Below are positions 1 to 4,925 of a DNA stretch of 6,548 bases, piece after piece (position 1 is the stretch's first letter; every line of letters begins with the position of its first letter). This DNA is from an uncultured bacterium (GTDB lineage Bacteria; Verrucomicrobiota; Kiritimatiellia; RFP12; UBA1067), in the NCBI GenBank assembly GCA_902779075.1, contig CACZAK010000236.1, forward strand, positions 1 to 6,548, in the 5' to 3' direction. The position numbers and the translations under genes are program-made. Below the pieces are notes generated by a model, which was not told the origin of the DNA, did no database searches, and was given only the letters and a program-made list of their open reading frames with translations.

Positions 1-141
1 GGCGAAGTCCGTCGCCTTGCCGGGCGCGAGGTTCCAGACCGGCAGTTCCAGCTCGACGCCGACCCGCCGCGTGCGCGGACGGCGCAGCGGAGCGAAGAAC
101 CGCGCTTGAAGCGCGTCTGATAGTGTCGGCTGGTTGCTCAT
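1..141 (-). CDS. Glutamate-cysteine ligase-family protein, N-terminal fragment (partial)
   Basis: Only the first 47 codons lie in the window; the gene runs off the left edge. The protein begins MSNQPTLSDALQ and then has RRVGVELELPVWNL at about residues 25-38. The G-V-E-L-E-L-P motif followed by N-L and a D-F a few residues on resembles the start of glutamate-cysteine ligase (GCS2/ATP-grasp-like carboxylate-amine ligase) proteins, where these glutamates begin the metal/ATP-binding core. Family members make gamma-glutamylcysteine from glutamate and cysteine in the cytosol. The assignment rests on this short stretch only. A second in-frame ATG lies at 153-151 and would add MVSP. A TATAAT at 152-157 overlaps that ATG, so ATG 141-139 with a near-leaderless transcript is preferred. 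No Shine-Dalgarno is evident before 141. It is divergent from the His-rich gene at 332. Confidence 0.5.
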   Translation of the reverse strand, partial: MSNQPTLSDALQARFFAPLRRPRTRRVGVELELPVWNLAPGKATDFA

Positions 142-151
142 AGGTGAAACC

Positions 152-157
152 ATTATA
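152..157 (-). promoter_or_regulatory. -10 box (TATAAT) of the gene starting at 141
   Basis: A perfect TATAAT reads on the minus strand 10 nt upstream of the ATG at 141. No good -35 is seen at 16-18 bp spacing. Transcription starting about 7 nt downstream would give a leader of only a few nucleotides, so the mRNA would be essentially leaderless. Confidence 0.5.
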
Positions 158-203
158 CCCCATCGCCGACGCCAAAAGGTAATCGGCTGTTATTGAGTCG
201 AAT

Positions 204-220
204 CATAGGCGCGGCCTATG
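204..220. repeat. 17-bp dyad (CATAGGC-GCG-GCCTATG) between divergent genes
   Basis: Perfect 7-bp inverted arms at 204-210 and 214-220 flank a 3-nt centre. It lies between the minus-strand promoter at 152-157 and the leader of the plus-strand gene at 332. No T-tract follows on either strand, so an operator-like site fits better than a terminator. It lies just outside the duplicated segment and is absent upstream of the second copy. Confidence 0.35.
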
Positions 221-229
221 GGCAAGCGT

Positions 230-331
230 TCGCAAAAACTTTGTCAGCAATCGCCGCGGCTTGTGCCTAACTGGGTGTAAGCGGGAGATTCCCTCCTGCG
301 CAACATCTAAAAAAGAAAGTGAAGGTGCGAT
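230..331 (+). promoter_or_regulatory. Conserved structured 5' leader, copy 1 (candidate cis-regulatory RNA)
   Basis: Two adjacent hairpins can be drawn. Hairpin A pairs 259-267 (GCTTGTGCC) with 274-282 (GGTGTAAGC), nine pairs including three G-U, around a 6-nt loop. Hairpin B pairs 281-287 (GCGGGAG) with 293-299 (CTCCTGC), seven pairs with one G-U, around a 5-nt loop. They compete for positions 281-282. A purine-rich single-stranded stretch follows, with a Shine-Dalgarno GAAGGTG at 321-327, four nt before the ATG at 332. In the second copy the only change inside a stem turns a G-U pair into G-C. No convincing plus-strand promoter is visible; TTGTCA at 241-246 is conserved but has no good -10. 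I do not recognise a known riboswitch class. Confidence 0.5.
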
Positions 332-415
332 ATGAACAACAACTTCAAGAAACTCCTGATCGCGGGCCTCGCATGCGCCGCAGTCTGCATAACAACCCTC
401 GCGGCTCCCCACGGC
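230..415 (+). repeat. Direct repeat copy 1: leader plus signal-peptide segment
   Basis: This segment aligns with 4739-4925 with 10 substitutions and one 1-nt indel by hand count. It covers about 100 nt of untranslated leader and the first 28 codons of the His-rich gene. After about 415 the similarity becomes patchy, but it returns in the HHAHARP-coding stretch. In the 90 nt before position 331 there are four substitutions, all transitions. In the coding part to 415 there are six. Confidence 0.9.
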
Positions 416-862
416 GGAAGGAATGGCCATGCCCCGCGCCAGACAGCCACGCGACACACGACGCAGGCAAAGAGCAGCCACGCCCCTCGAAATGCGCAGC
501 ACGCTCCAAAGGCGCAGAACTTGACGTACGGACACCACGCTCACGCGCGACCTACAACGCCGCCACGAACTACTCCACAGCACAAGGCCGCACCAAAAGC
601 ACCACAGGGCGCGCATGGTGGCAGACCGCTTGTGCACCACACGCCTCCTCCGCGGCCGAAGGATCACAGGCCCTGCGGTAGACTACATCCGCGTGGGCAT
701 CACATCGGAGGACGCCATGTCGTGATAGCGCCGCCGCTCGTCGTGATTGATAGCTACTACTGGACGGAAGAAGTGCTTATCGATGGCGTGTACTATATCC
801 TCTACTGCTATCCAGATGGCACCAAGCGCTTCGCCGACGGAACGATCTTCTGCTACTTCTAA
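332..862 (+). CDS. Secreted His/Pro-rich protein, paralogue 1
   Basis: A 176-aa protein of unknown function. Residues 1-24 form a Sec signal peptide: MNNNFKK, then a hydrophobic run, with likely signal peptidase I cleavage after TTLA before APHG. The mature part, to about residue 125, is low-complexity, rich in His, Pro, Ala, Arg and Gln, with 17 His in the whole protein. The C-terminal ~45 residues differ: a hydrophobic VVIAPPLVVI stretch, then Tyr/Cys-rich YYW, GVYYILYCYPDG and GTIFCYF. This may be a small beta-structured, surface-exposed or disulfide-bearing domain. The start is fixed by GAAGGTG four nt upstream and by identity with the paralogue at 4842. His clusters suggest metal binding in the periplasm or at the surface, but this is inference. 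It shares leader, signal peptide and an HHAHARP element with the second protein, not the C-terminus. A strong hairpin at 876-920 follows its stop. Confidence 0.75.
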   Translation: MNNNFKKLLIAGLACAAVCITTLAAPHGGRNGHAPRQTATRHTTQAKSSHAPRNAQHAPKAQNLTYGHHAHARPTTPPRTTPQHKAAPKAPQGAHGGRPLVHHTPPPRPKDHRPCGRLHPRGHHIGGRHVVIAPPLVVIDSYYWTEEVLIDGVYYILYCYPDGTKRFADGTIFCYF

Positions 863-875
863 GTGACCGCTGCCA

Positions 876-920
876 CGCCGCACCGCGCTGAGGCCAAGGA
901 TGGCCAGGCGCGGTGCGGCG
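876..920. terminator. Long GC-rich stem-loop between convergent genes
   Basis: Arms of 13 perfect bases (876-888 CGCCGCACCGCGC, with its complement at 908-920) enclose an inner GGCC/GGCC stem (892-895 with 902-905). The element sits between the stop of the His-rich gene (862) and the stop of the minus-strand lipoprotein gene (955). It would therefore form at the 3' end of both transcripts. There is no T-tract on either side, so it is not a textbook intrinsic terminator. It may block exonucleases, assist termination, or be a REP-like element. Confidence 0.55.
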
Positions 921-954
921 CGCATGATCGAACACCTGTGCGTGCGACAACCGT

Positions 955-1977
955 TCAGCGCGATAACTCAGATATTTTACTGCAATCGTGCGTCTTATCA
1001 GGAACAAGAACTACCTTTGTTCCGAAATGGTGGAATCTCTCCCCGTTGCCTTCATAGTCCCATAGCGACAAAAACAGCTCTTTAATGCAGTCGCCTGTCT
1101 TTGTGCTCATTATTTCAAGCCGGTTGTTTTCTGGCCAGAAATAGAAAAGAAGATCGTCGCCATCCCAGTAGGCATTTCCCAGCTCGCACACATCTATCAG
1201 GACACCGTCCTTGAACCGCAGAAACCACGTGTTCCGAGCTTGATCAGTATCATAGGCTTTGCCTTTGATCTCGTCGTCGATGAAGTCCGCGCAATCCGAG
1301 TGGGCCAGCGCATAGTCGGTTCCGTGCGTTGTCCAGACAAGATTCCTGTCAATGCGCAATTTCATAGGGAAGCCGTCCCTGAACTCATCACGCACATAAG
1401 ATATGTCATTGTATGCGGCGATTCCATTCACGAACATTACCGCTCGACCAGAGAAATCGCCTCTACCGTCCTTGATTCGATTCCATATCTCAATCTTCTC
1501 CAGAAGCCGAGCGCGCGGAACAAGAGCCTCTTCGATACTTGGCGCATATTCCTCCATAAACCGACGCTCTTTCTCTGACGCCGAAGTCTCAAGCAGCCAC
1601 GGCTTGACAATTTTCTCGTACTTCCGGCGGTGATCTTCCCAATGCCAATGGTCCATTGATCGGCCTACCCAGCCATACACATTGCTGTGAGCACAATCAA
1701 ACCGTCTGCGGTCGTTGTCGTACGCGACCTTTATCGCCAGCATCTCCACGTCTCGCCGATATTCGACAGGTTGTTGCGGATCAGAGGCCTGACATGATGA
1801 GATGACTTGGTTCGATGTCGAAGACCTTTCCCCTGCCGACTGCCGATAAGTGCAACCTCCGAACACAAACAGCACTCCAACCAGCACCACCGACATAGTT
1901 AGCGTCTTAGGCCTGTAAGGATGAGGATATGCCAACTTGGTCGTCTTCGACCCAACCTCCATTACAATTCTACACAT
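955..1977 (-). CDS. Putative lipoprotein of unknown function
   Basis: A 340-aa protein. I chose the ATG at 1977 because AAAGGAG (1986-1992) sits 8 nt upstream; a GTG at 1986 overlaps that site and is unlikely. The N-terminus has a long basic region with K11, K14, R22 and K24. A hydrophobic stretch from about residue 28 (MSVVLVGVLFVFGGC) ends in Cys42, a slightly non-canonical lipobox (F-G-G-C). This implies lipid anchoring after export. An internal Met28 (1896) is an alternative start. The mature part is hydrophilic, with an acidic Trp/Tyr-rich second half (for example YWDGDDLLFYFWPENN) and no motif I recognise. Weak promoter-like hexamers lie upstream at 2026-2053. It follows the J-domain gene by about 100 nt on the same strand, so it may be co-transcribed or separate. 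The protein is intact and not obviously a fragment. Confidence 0.65.
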   Translation of the reverse strand: MCRIVMEVGSKTTKLAYPHPYRPKTLTMSVVLVGVLFVFGGCTYRQSAGERSSTSNQVISSCQASDPQQPVEYRRDVEMLAIKVAYDNDRRRFDCAHSNVYGWVGRSMDHWHWEDHRRKYEKIVKPWLLETSASEKERRFMEEYAPSIEEALVPRARLLEKIEIWNRIKDGRGDFSGRAVMFVNGIAAYNDISYVRDEFRDGFPMKLRIDRNLVWTTHGTDYALAHSDCADFIDDEIKGKAYDTDQARNTWFLRFKDGVLIDVCELGNAYWDGDDLLFYFWPENNRLEIMSTKTGDCIKELFLSLWDYEGNGERFHHFGTKVVLVPDKTHDCSKISELSR

Positions 1978-2025
1978 CTCTTCCACTCCTTTCTACTTGT
2001 GCTTTTACTCGCCGCTTGTGGCAAA

Positions 2026-2053
2026 ATCTTACAAGAAGAAGGCAATGAATCAA
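2026..2053 (-). promoter_or_regulatory. Weak candidate promoter for the lipoprotein gene
   Basis: On the minus strand TTGATT (2048-2053, four of six to consensus) is followed after 16 bp by TAAGAT (2026-2031, four of six). It lies in the gap between the J-domain stop (2077) and the lipoprotein start (1977). The match is modest, and read-through from upstream is equally possible. Confidence 0.25.
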
Positions 2054-2076
2054 TTAGATTTCTCCCAAGTTGGACG

Positions 2077-2903
2077 TTATTGTTCAGTGTTCTGTCTATG
2101 GCGACGAATATCTTGCCAAGCCGCGTTAATTTGTACCATGCGTTGCGTAGCAAATAAAATCATTTCTTCTGGAACACCATTTGCACGCAAAGCATCAGGA
2201 TGATAACGTTTTGCCATCTTATGATATGCACTTCGCAGCTCATCATCTGTAGCGGCAGACCCACACTCAAGGATTTCATATGCATCAGATATGGATGATT
2301 TCCTACTTACATACTGTTTTGTAGAAGCATCCGAATGTGTGGCCCCATCCCTATCATTGCGCTTCTTCTCGTTTTTATCACCTTCCACAAATGACCCCAT
2401 GTGACGCTTGTAATTTACATCAAAATATCCTCGTGAAATGCGCAGCGAATCGCAAATATTCAATAAGATTTCTTTCTCGGCAGGATGCAAATACCATCTG
2501 CTAATGCAACATCCCAAAGAAGGTCATAAATATAAATGCAAAGATCAGCGTTTTGAGTATCGCCAAATTGCCCCGCATACCAGTATATCGTCTTACTACT
2601 TTTTTTAGCACGATTGAAAACGCCACAACAATACTCGCGCATTTGCTCGGCAAGCGGATAGCGTTCAAATACTCTCTCCGCGATTCTAACCTCCTGTTCA
2701 TCAATCACCCCATCGGCCTTGGCCAGTTTTGCAAGCACACTGAATAGGCATTCCAAGAACCATTTTTGACGTCGTTTTAATTCGTCTGACGCCTGACGTG
2801 CCAATCTTTCCGAATCAGCCTGCCGTCTTAGCCGTTCAGTTATATTTTTTAACCGTTCTAAAGCATCGTTATGCGAACCCCGACCTCTATAGCTATGGTT
2901 CAT
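2077..2903 (-). pseudogene. DjlA-like TerB + J-domain co-chaperone, broken by a -1 frameshift
   Basis: Two overlapping minus-strand frames together make one protein. The first (start ATG 2903, GGAG 11 nt upstream) has a charged, coiled N-terminus (DALERLKNITERLRRQ). A TerB-like helical domain follows from about residue 49 (FLECLFSVLAKLAKADGVID), ending in LLWDVALADGI. It then runs into a premature TGA at 2460. The other frame continues as LHPAEKEILLNICDSLRISRG, the usual DjlA continuation, through a charged linker to a J-domain at about residues 207-272 with the HPD motif (YHPD). It stops at 2077. The joint is the T-run at 2489-2491: one missing base would restore 275 aa. J-domains stimulate DnaK-type ATPases. 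Unlike E. coli DjlA there is no N-terminal membrane helix. The two intact halves suggest a recent mutation or a sequencing/assembly indel; no heptanucleotide slippery site is seen there. It lies 16 nt downstream of the RDD gene. Confidence 0.8.
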
Positions 2904-2919
2904 TTTGTAATGTACTCCA

Positions 2920-3633
2920 TCAGCCCATTGCGATGTACGCAAGCATGGCACAAATTCCGAATAATGCAAATATCGCAAGCGACAACTGTTTGCCATTCAA
3001 TTTCTGCCCAATGACTCTGATGTCGTACACGGCATCATATGATGTACTCCCGGACGAAAGCACCTTGCAATACTGGTATGAAAACGTCGCTATAACCGAT
3101 ATGACGCAAAGCGGCCAAAAGTATCGCATGGTAGAATGAAAATACAGCGCAAAGATCGGCCATCCGAGGAAAAACAAAGCATTGCCATTCCTGACCATAT
3201 ACTCCTTACGAGTAAGTTGCTGCCCATCCATCCGGGTCACACGAATCCCAAACAGCCTTTTCCCAAGTGTCTGTCCGAACAAGGTATACATGATTAAATC
3301 CAGAATCACAAAGTACATAGCCCACGATGGCAGCCACCAAAATATCGAAGATTCAACATTGGCAATCTTGATCACGATATATGCACATACAATCACGATC
3401 GCGACATCCAACACTCGCGCGCCGGCCCTGCGGAACAGCAACATTGACAGCCTAGACTCTTCCTCAGATGTAAAGATTGCTGTTTTGACACTTTCTCCAC
3501 GAAAATCCCCACTGATTCTGCCTCGCCCATCTAAAAACTCACTGTACTCAATAACCCGCAATTCTACTGCTTCCACGTCATTATGATATACTTTCGCGAA
3601 AATCACCCCTCTATACCGCGAATATGGTACCAC
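2920..3633 (-). CDS. RDD-family membrane protein
   Basis: A 237-aa inner-membrane protein. The RDD signature appears at residues 68-76 (RRAGARVLD), opening the first membrane helix (about 74-91). A second helix spans about 99-120 and is followed by GQTLGKRLFGIRV (120-132), the characteristic RDD loop. Two more hydrophobic segments follow (about 152-186), then YDIRVIG (193-199) and a C-terminal helix (217-236). RDD proteins are poorly defined; some are implicated in transport or stress. The start is uncertain. The GTG at 3633 directly abuts a TATAAT (3634-3639), so the mRNA might begin inside the first codons. Later starts at GTG 3606 or ATG 3456 (just before the RDD core) are possible. A 10-codon ORF starting at the ATG within TATAATG (3635) would end at a TGA overlapping GTG 3606. 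The gene is followed 16 nt later by the TerB/J-domain gene, so the pair is probably an operon. Confidence 0.75.
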   Translation of the reverse strand: MVPYSRYRGVIFAKVYHNDVEAVELRVIEYSEFLDGRGRISGDFRGESVKTAIFTSEEESRLSMLLFRRAGARVLDVAIVIVCAYIVIKIANVESSIFWWLPSWAMYFVILDLIMYTLFGQTLGKRLFGIRVTRMDGQQLTRKEYMVRNGNALFFLGWPIFALYFHSTMRYFWPLCVISVIATFSYQYCKVLSSGSTSYDAVYDIRVIGQKLNGKQLSLAIFALFGICAMLAYIAMG

Positions 3634-3639
3634 ATTATA
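3634..3639 (-). promoter_or_regulatory. -10 box (TATAAT) upstream of the RDD/djlA-like operon
   Basis: A perfect TATAAT on the minus strand lies in the 64-bp gap after the DUF3791 gene. The -35 region at 17 bp spacing is poor (ACTAAA). It suggests the RDD gene has its own promoter separate from the DUF3990 module. A start point about 7 nt downstream would leave little or no leader ahead of GTG 3633. Confidence 0.4.
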
Positions 3640-3697
3640 CCGTTTACTGGCTCGTTTTAGTTCCTTTCATTCGCAGTTTGCGGTTTGAGATTGTTGT

Positions 3698-3892
3698 CTA
3701 TGCCGACAAGCGCCTGTCCAGGTCGGCGAAGGCGTTTTCGATCGCCTCGACGTGATACAGTTCGTACATCCCCACGGCATAGTCGACGAGGTTCTTGTCC
3801 ATAAGGCGGCGATAGGCGACATCGGCGGTCACGCCGAGATGTTCGGCGTATCGTTCCAGCAGGTAGATGAAGAAGCTGAATTCTCTGCTCAT
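3698..3892 (-). CDS. DUF3791 domain protein
   Basis: A 64-aa cytosolic helical protein. The sequence pattern is that of DUF3791: EFSFFIYLLERYAEHLGVTA at 4-23, then LVDYAVGMYELYHVEAIENA at 35-54 and a final DLDRRL. The gene fills the whole small domain and is the last of three coupled genes. Its ATG lies one nt after the stop of the 81-aa gene, with a GAGGA Shine-Dalgarno about 9 nt upstream inside that gene's end. DUF3791 genes are commonly found next to DUF3990 genes, as here. The function is not established; an antitoxin or partner role is inferred from this linkage. Confidence 0.8.
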   Translation of the reverse strand: MSREFSFFIYLLERYAEHLGVTADVAYRRLMDKNLVDYAVGMYELYHVEAIENAFADLDRRLSA

Positions 3893-3893
3893 G

Positions 3894-4139
3894 TCAGTCC
3901 ATCCTCAGGTATGCCGAGTTCTTCGGCGAACCGGTGATCTTTTCGCTTTCCCAGATGTTGAATATCCCTTCCGGACCAAACTGCCACATCTCCATAGCAG
4001 GATTCGCGAGCATGCCGTATGTCTGCGACTCCAAGAACAGTCCGAGCGCTTCGTGCTCGCCGTATCCGTATTTTTCGATAATCCGACGAACGACCTCTTC
4101 GTCGTAGTAATCGAGCATATCAACGGGAACGCTGTTCAT
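3894..4139 (-). CDS. Small acidic protein of the DUF3990/DUF3791 module, unknown
   Basis: An 81-aa protein, middle gene of the triad. I chose the ATG at 4139 because it overlaps the TGA of the DUF3990 gene (ATGA) and has GGGAGGG just upstream. A longer version from 4169 would overlap the neighbour by 34 nt. The first half is acidic and helical (YYDEEVVRRIIEKYGYGEHE). The second carries SQTYGMLANPAMEMWQFGPE and then FNIWESEKITGSPKNSAYLR. I cannot assign a named family. The ATGA overlap implies translational coupling to the DUF3990 protein and probably matched amounts, which fits an antitoxin, immunity protein or subunit. That role is inference. Confidence 0.7.
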   Translation of the reverse strand: MNSVPVDMLDYYDEEVVRRIIEKYGYGEHEALGLFLESQTYGMLANPAMEMWQFGPEGIFNIWESEKITGSPKNSAYLRMD

Positions 4140-4615
4140 ACAACCCTCCCTTCCAGAAACGTAAGGCACGACAGCGCCGCATCCGTCTTCATCGCGAACT
4201 GATCACTGAGGCGTTGCGGAAGAAGTCGGCGCAACGCCTCCTCCTCGGAATACGCCCCCTTGAAGTAGAGGTTCAACACCGGCATTGTATTGTCGTTTGC
4301 AACCGGCCCAGATACAATGTCGTAGTCCACATCAACCAACATTCCGGTCCTGTTGCGCGTCACATATCGCAGCCATTCGGAATCTGGCGCATCAAAACGC
4401 AGCGTACTCAGTGCCGAGGCGGCGGCTTCGTCAAATTCATAAACCGACACCACAGCCTGTCCCTCGCCGCGACGGAGAACAGTCGTCCTTGCCCAGCGAG
4501 CCGCCTGCTCGCTGTCGGACGTGAGATAGAAAGCGCGGCCGAAATCCAGCGCACGGACACTGGACATCAACTTCGGTACAACTACCTCAACATTGCTTCC
4601 ATGGTATAGTTTCAT
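4136..4615 (-). CDS. DUF3990 protein, ADP-ribosyltransferase-like (putative toxin/effector)
   Basis: A 159-aa protein matching DUF3990 over its full length. It begins KLYHGSN (conserved His5), then DFGRAFYLTSD at 24-34 (Tyr30), SVYEF at 57-61, DYDIVSGPVAND at 97-108, and a C-terminal EEEALRRL with LSDQFAMKTDAAL (136-147). The H...Y pattern (YHGS, FYLT) is the NAD-binding layout of the H-Y-E ADP-ribosyltransferase superfamily. I cannot place the third catalytic residue with certainty, so activity is unproven. It would act in the cytosol on an unknown target. The start at 4615 has only a weak Shine-Dalgarno (AAGGCGG about 13 nt away). It is first of three genes and overlaps the next by ATGA. 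A good promoter lies at 4697-4726. Toxin-like behaviour is inferred from fold and gene order. Confidence 0.8.
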   Translation of the reverse strand: MKLYHGSNVEVVVPKLMSSVRALDFGRAFYLTSDSEQAARWARTTVLRRGEGQAVVSVYEFDEAAASALSTLRFDAPDSEWLRYVTRNRTGMLVDVDYDIVSGPVANDNTMPVLNLYFKGAYSEEEALRRLLPQRLSDQFAMKTDAALSCLTFLEGRVV

Positions 4616-4671
4616 CGGTCGTTCTAGCCGCCTTGACGCTCCCGATCAGTTCCCGAACTATGTCTTGCCCG

Positions 4672-4685
4672 CGGGCTTTTGCCCG
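4672..4685 (-). other. Small hairpin in the leader of the DUF3990 transcript
   Basis: CGGGC and GCCCG arms (five pairs) around a four-base loop lie just downstream of the predicted start site near 4690. The hairpin would stand at the 5' end of the DUF3990 mRNA, protecting it or modulating it. On the plus strand it has no following T-tract. Confidence 0.3.
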
Positions 4686-4696
4686 AAGACATAAAC

Positions 4697-4726
4697 AGTA
4701 TAGCAAAACCGCCGCGCTGAAATCAA
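4697..4726 (-). promoter_or_regulatory. Extended -10 promoter for the DUF3990 module
   Basis: On the minus strand TTGATT (4721-4726) is followed after 18 bp by TATACT (4697-4702), preceded by TGC at 4703-4705, an extended -10 element. The predicted start near 4690 gives a leader of about 75 nt before the ATG at 4615. It lies back-to-back with the duplicated leader of the plus-strand His-rich gene. Confidence 0.6.
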
Positions 4727-4738
4727 GCAAGGCGGACA

Positions 4739-4841
4739 TCGCAAAAATCTTTGTCAGCAATTGCCGCGGCTTGTGCCTAACTGGGTGCAAGCGGGAGACT
4801 CCCTCCTGCGCAGCATCTAAAAAAGAAAGTGAAGGTGCGAT
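4739..4841 (+). promoter_or_regulatory. Conserved structured 5' leader, copy 2 (candidate cis-regulatory RNA)
   Basis: Hairpin A pairs 4769-4777 with 4784-4792; hairpin B pairs 4791-4797 with 4803-4809. Relative to copy 1, the T-to-C change at 4788 improves a G-U pair to G-C in hairpin A. The T-to-C change at 4799 falls in loop B. The other two changes (4762, 4813) lie outside the stems. The Shine-Dalgarno GAAGGTG at 4831-4837 is unchanged. The leader starts beside the divergent DUF3990 promoter, and no plus-strand promoter is obvious. Confidence 0.5.
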
Positions 4842-4925
4842 ATGAACAACAACCTCAAGAAATTCCTGGTCGCGGGCCTCGCATGCGCCGCAGTCTGCAC
4901 AACCACACTCGCGGCTCCCCACGGC
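4739..4925 (+). repeat. Direct repeat copy 2: leader plus signal-peptide segment
   Basis: Counterpart of 230-415, offset 4510 from position 241 onward. It carries one extra T near 4749 compared with copy 1. Sequence upstream of 4739 is unrelated to that upstream of 230, so the repeat has a sharp left edge within the leader region. The right edge decays inside the coding sequence. Confidence 0.9.

Noticed and set aside
264..271. GCCTAAC in both leaders matches the integron attC RYYYAAC core
   Set aside because: No GTTRRRY partner at a fitting distance, no integrase, and the flanking genes are not cassette-like. The motif sits in the loop side of a simple hairpin.
203..667. Open minus-strand frame (154 aa), similar to another at 4587-5099
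   Set aside because: The similarity is produced by the duplicated leader and signal-peptide DNA read backwards. The frames are Arg/Val-rich shadows of the His-rich genes with no start signals and no recognisable domain.
1240..1578. Open plus-strand frame of 112 aa
   Set aside because: It lies wholly inside the antisense of the lipoprotein gene, which has a clear Shine-Dalgarno and signal sequence. No domain is recognisable in the plus frame.
2487..2497. Programmed -1 frameshifting at the djlA-like joint
   Set aside because: The sequence around GGTATTTGC has no X-XXY-YYZ slippery heptamer in frame, and no clear downstream stem was seen. A plain 1-base loss is simpler.
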